Assembly (NCBI GenBank): GCA_020736575.1
Contig: JAGPYM010000036.1
Coordinates: forward strand, 298,468-362,467
Origin: Thelonectria olida
Taxonomy: Eukaryota; Ascomycota; Sordariomycetes; Hypocreales; Nectriaceae
Direction of reading: 5' to 3'
Length of the DNA: 64,000 bases
Shown: piece after piece, positions 23,098-33,700 of the stretch
Numbering within the stretch: position 1 is the stretch's first letter
Layout: each line of letters starts with the position of its first letter
Notes under the pieces: model-generated
The model's database searches: none
What the model was told of the DNA's origin: nothing
The model's input: the letters and a program-made list of their open reading frames with translations, nothing else
Position numbers and translations under genes: made by a program

Positions 23098-26000
23098 GAC
23101 GTCGGCCGTAGTGAGGGCAGAGGTCTGTAAGATTTGTAGGAGGAGATGCTACCGGAACGGCATGGGTGCGGGAAAGCAATATCGTCGAAGGTAGGTAGGT
23201 CAAGGCCGTAGCGTTGAGAGTCGAGCTTGTGTGTAGATGTCGGTGGATTATAGAATTGAGAGTAACGGTGGCAATGGCACAGCTGCAAGAACGGCGCGAA
23301 AGCGATGTCGATGGTGGGAGAGAGTGACAGCGGTAGCGAGTCGGCGAAAGAAAATATGATATCGAGGGAGGTTGAGGTTGAGTTATGACGCAAATGGGAC
23401 CCGTTCGGCGGGAAGGCACAGACAGGCACAAGGCACAAGGCAGGCACAAGCACAGACAAGGAGCTTGGAAGGAACGCAGGAGGCGGAAAGTGGAAGGCAG
23501 GGGGGGCGAGCTCTAGGACTTGAGAGAGGGTTGTTTCAGGGTCCAAGAAGCGATGGCCAAAGTATCTTGTACAAATCTCGGTTAGACGAAAGAGAGAGGA
23601 GATTTAAGAAGAAAGGAATGCACGGGAAAGAACGGTGACAACTTTGTCTGAGGCCCAAGAAAAGAACGACGAACAGTGCAAGCTCACGAGTTGTTGCCCA
23701 ACAATGCGGTAGCGGGTAGCTCATTGATTCACCACCTCTTGTAGCGGTCTAAGGAATCTCATGCGTGGCCGCGTGCGCAGCAGAAAAAAAAAAGGCTGCT
23801 CGAGAGCCAATGACGCATCGAACCGCGGTAATAAACAGGAAGGTCCAGGTGGGTTTGGTGGCTGCCATCGAGTGGAGCGGGTACTTGGAGCCGGACGGGG
23901 CGGAGAGGCGGGTGGGCACTGGAGTTTGGACAGCGCGGAACATTCTCTCCACTGTGGATGGAGCGCAAATGGAAGACTTGCCGAAGGAAGGGTTCAACAG
24001 CCGCATCCCAACAGACATGCAAAAAAACACAGGGAGAAGTTGATATTGTTATTATTGTCTCAGAGATCTAAGTCATCTATACGGATACGTGCAGCTGCCA
24101 TAAATTCCAAGGCCCAGGCTCTCTTTTGCATGCCATTCCCTTAGCCCCTCCCTTGGTAGGTTTTCCTCGTGTACCTCGGTACCTGAGATACACGTCCAAG
24201 CTGGAATAAGACATGGGAAAACAACAGATGAAGCACCCTTCTCCCTCTTCGGAGCCGTTCGGCCTCCCCATTTCCCTGGTACGCAATTGCTGAGACGACG
24301 AGTCGACTTGCGTTCCTCTGACTGACATGCAGCCCATAATTACTTGTCTCGTCTCAGCAGCATCGTTGCGGGCGCAATTGGCTCGCTCACAGAGTGTCGG
24401 GTAGGAAGATCGGTGCCTTGCCCTAGGGGAAACCGGCCGGACAGGCGGGATGGCCGGACGAATCTAGTCGACGTGATTATTTACGCCAACAAAGAGAGAG
24501 AAAACAAACAACGCCACCCGCCGTGTGTGCTCTGCCCGGCGAGAATGATGCATCATGCCCCGGTATTACCTCGGACGCTCCAGTTTAAGCACCCAAGCGG
24601 CACAGCGACCTGGGAGAGCAGGGGGCTGGAAGCATCGAGTCGGTGAGGGAGCTCTTCTGTTGGAGTCACCGAGAGCTTGGAGAGATTCCCATCGCCTCGC
24701 CGTTGATGAACCAGCCCAAGCGCATCTACTACGTACATATAGTACCTCAGCTCTGGCGTTTATTAATACCATCCATGTAAGATATGTCACTGATGAGCCT
24801 GCAAGGGGAACTCCCTCGAAACGGGGCAACAAGGTTCCAAGCTGCAAAGCAACGCCAATCAATTCCTTGTCTCCATTCCGGACGCTCAGGCACATCAGGA
24901 TGCTCCCGCTAATCATGTTCCGCCGCCGCCACACCAGCGAAGACGTCGTCACCCACTCTCAATATGTCTGTGGTTTTCCATGCGTGTGTGTGTGTTACAC
25001 ATGCAATGCAATGCAGAGCAAGCACACGCGTTGAATAAAAAATGAATAAAAAAATAAAAATAAAGAAAAATAAAAGATTCAGCCAACCAGTTGCTGGCTG
25101 GCAACGCATGTGAAAATCACCACCCACACTCAGCAGGCATGTGGTCATTGATGATGTGCTCACAAACAAACTCGTCAGCCAATTCCGCTGCCATGTGGCC
25201 GCTCTCCTGTGGAATGTGGTGGGATGCGCCTCGCTCGTTCTGGACACCATCTGGGCGCTCCCAAAGCACCCTGGTCTACCCACCTCCCTCGTTATTTCAA
25301 ATCAATGCTCGTTGTTGATATCGACAGAGACCCTGAAACCCATCTCGCCATGTTCTTCTGCTACCCGACCCTTGCCTGATGATCCCATGTATGGCGGTCA
25401 AGTCGATCGCCTCTTTACTTCGCGGGGAAGACCACTTCTCGCTTGCTTCTTACCCGGTTACCGACATGTTCTCCAAATTAGGCCCGGGACCTGCTCTTCC
25501 TTTACCAGCAATGATGAAGCCTTTCCAAGCACCACGACAGAAGGTGAACAGGTGTTGAACTCAGGTGACAAATCGTCTCAGCCATGGCAACATTTAGCGA
25601 CTGACTGTTTCCTCCAACACTCAGACCCGTCAGATCATCTTCTACAAAGTACGCCATCTTCAGCCCAGTCCCGCCAAGTCCGGGTCGCCGGACCTCAGCT
25701 CCACCGGCGCCGTCGACGCGCATTACCGACTTGTGTATGCACATTCACTCGTCTGCCCATTCGCTTCACCATTGATTGCAAATCCACTTTCATTGTATTG
25801 CAGCTTTGCCGAATCCATCCCCTCACTATTCCTCCTTGAAGCCATCCTCTGTCAAAAGCACCCCGTCTAAAATCTTGCCTCCATGCGTCTTCTCCATCAC
25901 CTCACAATTCTGGCGAATCCAGACTCGTTGGAAATCGTCCCGTTGTCTAATCCAGGCGGGATGAATCCGTCCGCCTCTACAGGCGTGTCTTCGCCAGTGC

Positions 26001-26140
26001 AACACGACGCGAGTCCAAGTGCCGAGCAAACGTCAGTGTACTCTTCAAAGGACGTCAGCTACAACTGACCAGCGAAATGTCGAGCTGAGTAGTCAACTCA
26101 GAGCGCATCACCAAGCTCGCTGTTCTTTGCGGGACAGGGT
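23098..26140. other. Intergenic, no convincing gene
   Basis: The first 450 bases are the probable leader and promoter of the 21166-23097 gene. A low-complexity A/T run (AATAAA and AAATAAAAATAAAG variants) lies at 25034-25078, next to a TG run at 24984-24996. The longest frame, 25141-25839 plus, is 232 codons but begins with GTG, lacks a good ATG start and has no domain. I treat it as chance. Confidence 0.4.
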
Positions 26141-26154
26141 ATAAAGCCAAGTGT
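26141..26154 (+). repeat. Left copy of a 14-bp direct repeat (probable target-site duplication)
   Basis: ATAAAGCCAAGTGT, identical to 27055-27068. It directly abuts the point where homology to RIP-decayed copies of the element begins (CTTTACGATCGG at 26155), as expected of a target-site duplication. Confidence 0.7.
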
Positions 26155-27054
26155 CTTTACGATCGGTGATTTTTATTATTGTGTAAACTCTTGGTGTATT
26201 TTGCTGCCTGGTTGCCTTGCTCTATTTCCATTGGTTTGAATGCCCTTGGACCCACTTTAACCTTTTCCAGACTTTCCTTTTTCGTCTAACCTTTTTGGCC
26301 CCCCCCCCCCCCACTTTTTCAACCCTTGCGTCCATTTGACCCACTTTTTGTCTTCGAATTTTCCTCCGCAGCCTTTCAGGCAACCATTCGGATCGTCGCC
26401 ACCGCGCACAGCAGCTCCTGGAGCCACGGCTTGTAGGCATCTGATTGGATCGTCTTGACAAATCGCTTGTCGTTGTCATCAAGACAGTTTTTTCTTTCCC
26501 TTTTGAGAAGTCGCGTAAGGTCTTTAACTTCCTGTTCGAGGAAGTCGCGATAGTGTTGACGCACATCGGGTCTTTCGACCAGGATCTTACAGCCCAAAAT
26601 GACTAGGTTGATCCTTTGATTAACACTTAGTGGCGTGTCTGTATTGGGCAGTGCAGGGATGCCTAGGAGTTGTGACTCCTTTAGGTGCCTATTGAGGTCT
26701 CTTGTTGGCTCAATATGCTCGAGGAAATCTGCATATCCCGATATATAGCGAGTAGCTGCGCGGCTTCCGTTATCTAGTTGGATTGTATCGCGTTCAATTG
26801 ATAAGAAGTTGGGCATTTTGGCTGTTATATGTTATATTATTGGTCGAGTTGTGCGGACCAGGGTCGGATGGAGAGGTGCTTTTATATTGGAGGCCCGGAA
26901 TAAGGTTCCTTGAGTAAGGTTTACTTGGCGGGGACTTTTACCTTGAGACCAACTGTGAGCCCTATTGAGAAGCTTATTGTGATAGATACAAGGCTAGGGT
27001 TTGGCCTGTATCGACCTCTATTGTGTGCCTAGATTATCGGCTTTTTTAACAATA
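26155..27054. mobile_element. Unclassified ~900-bp dispersed element, intact copy
   Basis: Boundaries are given by the 14-bp flanking direct repeat and by alignment to decayed copies at 55176-55838, 62280-62646 (inverted), 62648-63400 and 63423-63669. Differences from those copies are overwhelmingly C-to-T or G-to-A. At the left end CTTTACGATCGGTGA reads CTTTATAATTAGTAA in a decayed copy, and every change is of that kind. The right end is CTTTTTTAACAATAATAA, an AAT-rich tail. I see no clean terminal inverted repeats. The variable-length duplication and simple-repeat tail recall a retroposon, but the only ORF (146 codons, minus strand) is not a reverse transcriptase, so this would be a non-autonomous element or a duplicated gene family. 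A run of C at 26300-26313 survives in all copies, as RIP prefers CpA. Confidence 0.65.
26376..26816 (-). CDS. 146-aa ORF carried by the dispersed element
   Basis: Begins at GCCAAAATG with a good context, about 240 bp inside the element. AATATAAAAG lies about 70 bp upstream (26880-26889, read on the minus strand) and could serve as a TATA box. The product is charged and mainly helical (YISGYADFLEHIEPTRDLNR, HYRDFLEQEVKDLTRLLKRE, FVKTIQSDAYKPWLQELL), with no transmembrane segment, zinc knuckle or transposase/reverse-transcriptase signature. The frame is completely open, in contrast to the decayed copies elsewhere. I do not recognise the family. It may be a protein encoded by the element or a captured host gene. 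Confidence 0.55.
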   Translation of the reverse strand: MPNFLSIERDTIQLDNGSRAATRYISGYADFLEHIEPTRDLNRHLKESQLLGIPALPNTDTPLSVNQRINLVILGCKILVERPDVRQHYRDFLEQEVKDLTRLLKRERKNCLDDNDKRFVKTIQSDAYKPWLQELLCAVATIRMVA

Positions 27055-27068
27055 ATAAAGCCAAGTGT
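27055..27068 (+). repeat. Right copy of the 14-bp direct repeat
   Basis: ATAAAGCCAAGTGT, directly after the AAT-rich end of the element and identical to 26141-26154. Confidence 0.7.
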
Positions 27069-27214
27069 TCTAGGGACCCAAACTCAAGATTGGCTCGACG
27101 CGTGTACGTGCAGAGCGTGACATGCCGAGATTCTGGAAGTGCTGGCAACAACTCATGTGCCTCGAACGGACTAATGATAGCCAGATGTTCGACAGCGCCA
27201 GCCCGGAAATGACT

Positions 27215-30200
27215 TGCTAAAAACCACTGGCATGGCTGCTGGAATGAATCAGACTGGTCACCACCAACGAAGTCTGGACAGTCCTAGCGAAATCCTCAGC
27301 TGCTGTGGTGTTGCTGAGAGTGGCGAACGCGGGATTGAACCCCAAATGATTCTCGGGCAGCTTTCCATGAGCAAGGAAATAACGTACTCCCTGGTGAATC
27401 TTGTGCATCCCAAGCCTGGCAGGTGGTGGTCGCTCAACTTGTCGTTCTTCCTCGGCTTCCGCGGCAAGTTCTCGCTCCTGTTCGGCCAGATCGGTCGAGT
27501 ACCATGAGCTCGTCTGAATCGCCGAAGAACACCACAGCTTGCGTTTTCTCCAGATCATCACACATATTCACCCATGCGGCTGCGAATTCCCGATTTCCGA
27601 GGTCAATAATTTGAGCGCCGACGTCGAGAATCACTCGTGAGTTGGCGTCCATCTAGTTCACCACCACCTCCATGAGCAGCTCACAATCTGAGGCAGACCC
27701 TTCCGGCCGCGAGCGAATCAATTCAGTGCCATTTTCTGGGAGTAGCAGATTCTCCAAAACCAAGGCATTGGTATGCTTCTGCTCGGAGAGGTCGAGTTGC
27801 TCAACGTCCAACGGTAACACGTATCGTGAATCCTTGGTTCCACTGAACCCCGTGGTCTTGTTCGGTTTCGCCTTGCCCAGGTCCCAGCCCGAAGCCGTGA
27901 GCTTGTGAGGGAACTCCTTCGACTCTTTGGCAAATACCTTGCGGGACAGAAAATAATCAATAGCCCCCTTCGAGAATTGGAGATGCGGGAATACTCGTGT
28001 CGCGCACTGGACGCGATCACGGAGGTCAATGCCACTCAAATGTTGGAATGCTGAAGGCAAGTTCGGAGCTGTTCGAACCCAGACCTGATACTCCGACATG
28101 GCATTGTCGGAAGATACAAGAAGCTCCAAGGCGCTGAACAAATCCTCATCTTCGATTCCGCCGTAATAGTAACTCGAACAGGTCAGCGCAATGACAACGT
28201 CTGGGTGGCTAACTTCAGATCTTGGAGTTGGCAATCTTGAGGCCAAACACGAAGGCAAGAATACCGCCCGCTATGAGACCGCGAAGGAGGAGAATGCTGT
28301 TGATGGCCGACTCGGTTCAGAAATGGCTCTGCTCAGCGGCCTCGATCTCTTCGGGCAAAAGGTTCGAAGAGGAGATATATCGTAGGGATAGCCTGCCTGA
28401 CTGCACTAGATTGGCGTGCCACGGGGAATCCGGCAATACCTGTGTCGCCGTTGTGATGTGCGACCCGGCTCAATAAGAAGTCTTCGGCATCACGTCAAAG
28501 AATCCTGATTCTTGGAAACCTTCCAGGGTTCCGATCATCTCTGTCAATCGACTCTGGAAAGGCAGCCTTTGCCTCTAGAGAGAAATTAGCGACTGGGTCA
28601 AGAACTTCTTGAATCAAGCCCTGACGACCCGGACTGTGTTCAATCGGCCTCTGTTGCCCAAGCATGTAGATGAGCTCGAATCTGGCACTGAAATTTTCGT
28701 CACTCTTACCAACTACGTCTCTCGAGTAGGTGTTAAAAAATCTCTAGATGTCTATCAATTTTCGAGCGACATGAGGGTTCTCGTTGATCTGGCTTTCCCG
28801 TCCCACCAACTGAAAGGACAGCAAATGCTCCGGCTGGACCATCATGACTCCTCCTTCTTTCATACACTGAACGGCCATTTCACGAATGATATCCGCTCTT
28901 GTCTCATCCATGTGAATGGCCCTTGACAAGGGGAGATCAAAGACCGCGCGATCGAGAAGACCCGAGAGCTTCGAAGTCAAGAATTGAGCCATCTGCTTGG
29001 CCTGCGGCTTTGCCACAATAACACACACGAGCTGTGAGCCACTACTCAGGGCTGCTGTGATGATAGGGACGATAACTGAAGACTTGCCCTCTTCCATGTT
29101 CAGCTGCATAACGGCACTGTGAGCGCTTGGGGGCTCATCATGTGTCTCGCAATCTGTTGCTGTGCCTGTCGAATTCTCATCCCGCCCTCGCATTCAAAAA
29201 GAAGCCATTCTGGAAACGCAAAAGGGCTCCAAGTATTTGGCCCCGCGTTCTCAAGCTCTCTGATGAGTTCTACCTCATTGTCTTGAAACTGAACTAGGCG
29301 CTTTGCTTGCTGAAATTCCGTGATGGCATTGGGATGACTATATGACAACTTGCATGGTGCGCGCCTCAGGAGAATAAAACGTTCTTGAGGGAGCTATAGA
29401 AGCGATGCACTCCAGCAAGTACCTGGTTCTCTCCGTCGGCGCAGCGATAAGCCGTATGGAAGCTGATTGCAGAATCGACAACGCCTGCTCCGTTCCTGCT
29501 CGGTGAAGCAGAGGACCTGGGAGGCAGAAGGAAGTCGGTGCGTGGATATAAGCCAGGTACAATTTGCTTTGAGTCGTATCATCACTGTCCACCAGCCTCC
29601 CAAGAAGATTGTCAACAAAGTACGCCTGAGCGCGGCCAGCCGAGCCTGTCTTCTTGAACTAAGAGCTCTCCAGTCAGGATGCTGAGGTGGATTTTCAGCG
29701 TTGAAGAAACTCTCTCAAACCAGTGCCAGTTCCCAGGTGCTAAGCTCCAGCGACCATCTGGCACAAACGCTGGCCGAAGCCTCGGCAGGGCAAGATCGAG
29801 ACAAAGGTTTCCATTCGAGACGACTTCGTCTGCCAAGATTGATCTTGCTTTCCACTCTCCGAGGGTCATACAGTCCGGCATGATGCCTGTCTTGCAAGAA
29901 CTGCGTTCGGGGGTTCGCCTTGCGCCGACACATAATTGCGCGGAGGAAAACGCTCGAGTGGCTCTGAACGACGAGGTAACTTGAAAGTGCAAAGTTTCGA
30001 CACGGCAAGTGAGCCGTTGTCTCATTGCTTCCGCGGGTTGGTGGCTCATCTTTGTTAAAGTGTCGGCCAGCACCTCCCAATACTCGGTCTTGCCAGCTGC
30101 CTCGTTCGGAGCTTCGATGGGGCCTGAATGATGATGGAGAGCACCCCAGCGTTCTGGGCCGCAAGATAAACGGAAGCATTTCCGCCTACATAGTTGGAGT

Positions 30201-30790
30201 TGTGATTAGCGATTGTCTTAAGAAGCAGCGAGACTGGGCCATACCGGTACTGCCAAGTCGATCTGAAATACCCTTCATACCACCGGAGTGAATGCGGCCC
30301 TGGACATTTCTCGTTCTCCCTATATCCTCCATCAAGTCGGTGGCAGCGTCTGCGGCTGGCCTTCCCTCGGGGTCGACGTCAATGCTGAAGAGGCGAAGAG
30401 ACAATAACAGAATGAACGTCATCAACGAACCTCTGCCCTCTGTAGACAATCCCGGCGCCGTTGAGAATGCTAGCCTGTAAAGCCTCCCTTGAGGATTCAC
30501 GAAGTATTCTTTTAGGTCCTGACTTATTTACCACGATCGTGTCCGGCAGTCTGGCTAGTTGACAACGCGATCGAGTCATCGGGCTCAATGAAGATACCGC
30601 ACATCCAAGGATGCTTCTTCCAACTCTCCTTATCACTCCCATGCCAACTGCAGGGTTGAAGGAAAGCTTGATTGCTGGAGACCATGTCCGAGTTATGCCA
30701 GTGTCTCGGGATCGTGTTTCTCTCGGTCAAATACACTCTCAAACCCTTGCGACTGGTAGATACCCTGGCGCGAATGCAACTCATCCGTTC
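27215..30790 (-). pseudogene. Degenerate remnant of a giant DUF3638/DUF3645 protein gene
   Basis: Minus-strand fragments in changing frames match, in order, a large fungal family of about 3000 residues with DUF3638 and DUF3645. 29338-29592 has YIHAPTSFCLPGPLLHRAGT and the following TERTRYLLECIASIAP. 29100-29348 has PNAITEFQQAKRLVQFQDNE and PFAFPEWLLFE. 28744-29193 has VMQLNMEEGKSSVIVPIITA and VMMVQPEHLLSFQLVG. 27653-28258 has LTCSSYYYGGIEDEDLFSAL and TASGWDLGKAKPNKTTGFSG. 27434-27652 has VILDVGAQIIDLGNREFAAA and TQAVVFFGDSDELMVLDRSG. 27217-27561 has ERQVERPPPARLG. At least six frame changes separate them. In the P-loop-like motif the usual first Gly of GEGKSS is Glu, a change that G-to-A would cause. 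The segment expected between the 'VLDRSG' and 'ERQVERPPP' blocks, including a DEAH-like box, is missing. Weaker fragments extend to about 30790. The far N-terminal part is absent or unrecognisable. It abuts the mobile element. Confidence 0.85.
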
Positions 30791-33700
30791 TTACCCTAGG
30801 ATACTCTTTCAGCTAGATAGGGCCCTCCAGTTCCCTCCGAAATAACTCAACTTTGACTATGTGAGGTCAGGTGGACTAATCTGGGTCTAGATATGTAGCT
30901 AAGTGTTGGATAATACCCCGAGGCTGAAGGCAATTACGTACGAAGAAAGGCTGCGATGAACTAGACCAGGCGGTGAAGGTCGAATGAAGTCAGCAAAGCC
31001 TTTGAATTGAGCACGGAAACATGTCCGAGGAGAAAGCAAGCCTCAGTCGCACATCCTCCCAATGACAGAAGTCCACCAATGCTACGAACTTCTGGGGAGA
31101 GAATCCCCAGGTCATCACAATTGGACGACATCAAGTCACAGGATGACTGAACTCGTTCAATGCTTAGAACCTCATCGACTTGCAGAATTAAATCGCTTTG
31201 CCAAGCTCTGCACAAGGCAACGGATGTGCAGCCGAGGGGTGAGGACTTCTCCTCGGAAGACATGATGGGCCACCATCGTCACTGAGAAGGGTATGATGCG
31301 CACGACTGTCTCATGAGTCTGGAATCCCGGGCCACGATTATCTACTCCAGATGTATAGCCCCAGCTTGCTTCTAAATATGTACCCAGGACAGCCATGATT
31401 GACCGTACTGCCATCTTACATACGTAGTGTTACGAGACCTCAGTATGACCTGCCTCATCCAGTTCCGCAGCCTCGGACTAGCAATCTCATCTTAACCCCC
31501 AATGACATTCTACACAGTCATTCGAGAGCATACAGCATCGGCCAGCTGACATCTCACTCACACCAGCGGAACTCCAGATTACCGAGCTCTTTCTCAACAA
31601 CCCCGGATCCAAACCCGATCCGAGTTCCCCCGTCAGTCGAGAATGACGTCCGGGGCTGAACCCAACAGCCAATGTGTACTCGTAGCCTCCCTCACTCGAG
31701 GGGAACCAACACGCACGCCCCCATGGGGACCCCGGGTTTTCGTGGCGAAGAAGCTGGGGAAATCTCACATCACACTGCATCGAGCGCATCGCCGTCTCCC
31801 TCAATATCCTCGGTTCTCAACCGCGGACGAGTGGCAGTTCGACAAATCGGTCTGTTCACAACGCACAGTCGAGGGGTCTTTTAAGGGGGGAGAAAGCACT
31901 GACCGCTCCCCATTGGATGATATCGTCGATGTCCGGGGCTGGGTCTGTTGAAAGAACGCAAGTACGTAAGTGCAGGACTCTTGGCGACAGCTGTGTTGCC
32001 TCGGCCAGTCCAGGCATCGGTGCTGGATAGAGAGATACCAGGCGACCCAGCATGAATTGGCATTACCAACCGAATCTGGCATGAAGGCCAATTGTCAAAA
32101 TCTTGAGAATTGCCTCCGCGGCAGCAGATTTGTCTGTCCTCTGTCAAGCGACCGGGGGCAAGCAGTGGGGTTAAGAAAGCGACGCAGCTCCATAACCACG
32201 ACAACAACATGATGCTTCTTCGTTGCCAAGCATGCAAAGCAAACGAAGCAACCCCTCTTTTCTCCCCTCCAGTCCCGATAAAAGCTCATTAAAGCCAGGC
32301 CTAGAACTCGACCAACGGTTGCCCAGAAAAACGGCCCAGAAAAAGGCTTGTTCGCCCAGCCATGTGTGCGAACCTCCTCGCTTGTGTCTGCATGTCGCCG
32401 CTCTCACAAGCTTGTTTTTTTGCTTGGATTTTCCAATGGAACCACGCCATAGGTAGCCAAAAAGCCCATCTTTGCCAAGCCGCGATCCCAATTAAGCTTG
32501 TTGGACAAGGTTGCGATCTTTGGTTACGGCCAAGCCGATGGAGCGAGAGGGTGAGGTGATACGCGATGGTGCGAGAAAGTTTGTTGAGGGTGGACGAAGA
32601 ACGGCTATCGTTTGCCCCTCTTCAAGATAGTCGGGATACGGTGGCAGCCACCCGAAGATTTGGCCCTGAACGTGATAGAGGGGGCCGGCACGATGCGTTG
32701 TTGTGCGATGCTGTTTGGATGTCTAAGTGGCGATGGATGCTGAAACGCTCCCTCAGGGTCAAGACTTCCGCACGTCGTCTTGCCACCTGGATAATGAACC
32801 CGAGTGTTCGGCCGTCTCGGCCAATCTCGTCTCTCCAAGGCATCAAGAACGAAGGGATTGACTTTGTGGGTGCCTTTTCCGAAGAACACGTTCCTCCGGG
32901 TAGTGCCATCCTCAGAGATAATAACCGTGTTAGACTTTGCTAATAAACAGGCTACTCAGGCAAAGCAGACTGGCCCCTCTTCTTTCATCAAGTGGTTTGT
33001 CGATCCATGTGCAATTGGGGCCTTCCCCAGGGTTCCATCACTTCTCATCTACATGAAAAGTGAGCAGTAATCCAGCCCAGCGTTGGACTCGAACGGTACC
33101 ATGTACGCAATCCGTAACTGTAACCCACCAACAACAACAATCTCACAAAGCCTCGTCGTCATGACGGGGGATGAGATGTTGGGGGACACAGTATGGCGTT
33201 GCAGTTGGGGAAGAGGTTGGTACAAGATCAGTAACAACTCGGTCAGGAAACGTGGAGACGAAACTGGCATCGTGAGTCGAGAGCAACGGGAAGCATGCCG
33301 AGACACATGACGCCACAAATGATGGGCCATCCCGTCTGAGGGATGGCTGCGTGTACGTGAAATCAACCCAGGACATTGGATGGCCAGAGAAGAATGAAAT
33401 TACTTCATACAGCTGCGGCGCCTCTGCCTGCCTGGGTTGGAGCTTAAGCAAGTCTCCGCGAACAGCCATGCCCAAGTGCGCGTGGGCACTGGAAACGGAG
33501 TGAGGCATTTTCTTGCGGAGCTCGTCTTTTACAAGCGCCCATTAAGAAAAGGCAGTAACCCGAGGCTTGCACCACACGCGCTATCAAGGAGAGAGACGAG
33601 AGGACCCCGCAGGATGCTTGTGCTGTAAGCGGGCTAGGGCGGGTCTGGACTCTCTGGCATGCCCCGTCGTTGTCAAAGACCAGGGTTCGCCAAGGTCTGG

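Noticed and set aside
23037..23546. Frames upstream of the coiled-coil gene on the same strand
   Set aside because: Ser/Pro/Phe/Leu-rich text from a C/T-rich leader; overlaps the gene start in another frame.
25141..25839. 232-codon plus-strand open frame
   Set aside because: Starts at GTG, no good ATG context, no domain and no splice partners; probably chance.
27331..27350. T-loop-like sequence suggesting a tRNA
   Set aside because: No matching acceptor or anticodon stem; it lies inside the DUF3645 remnant's readable frame.
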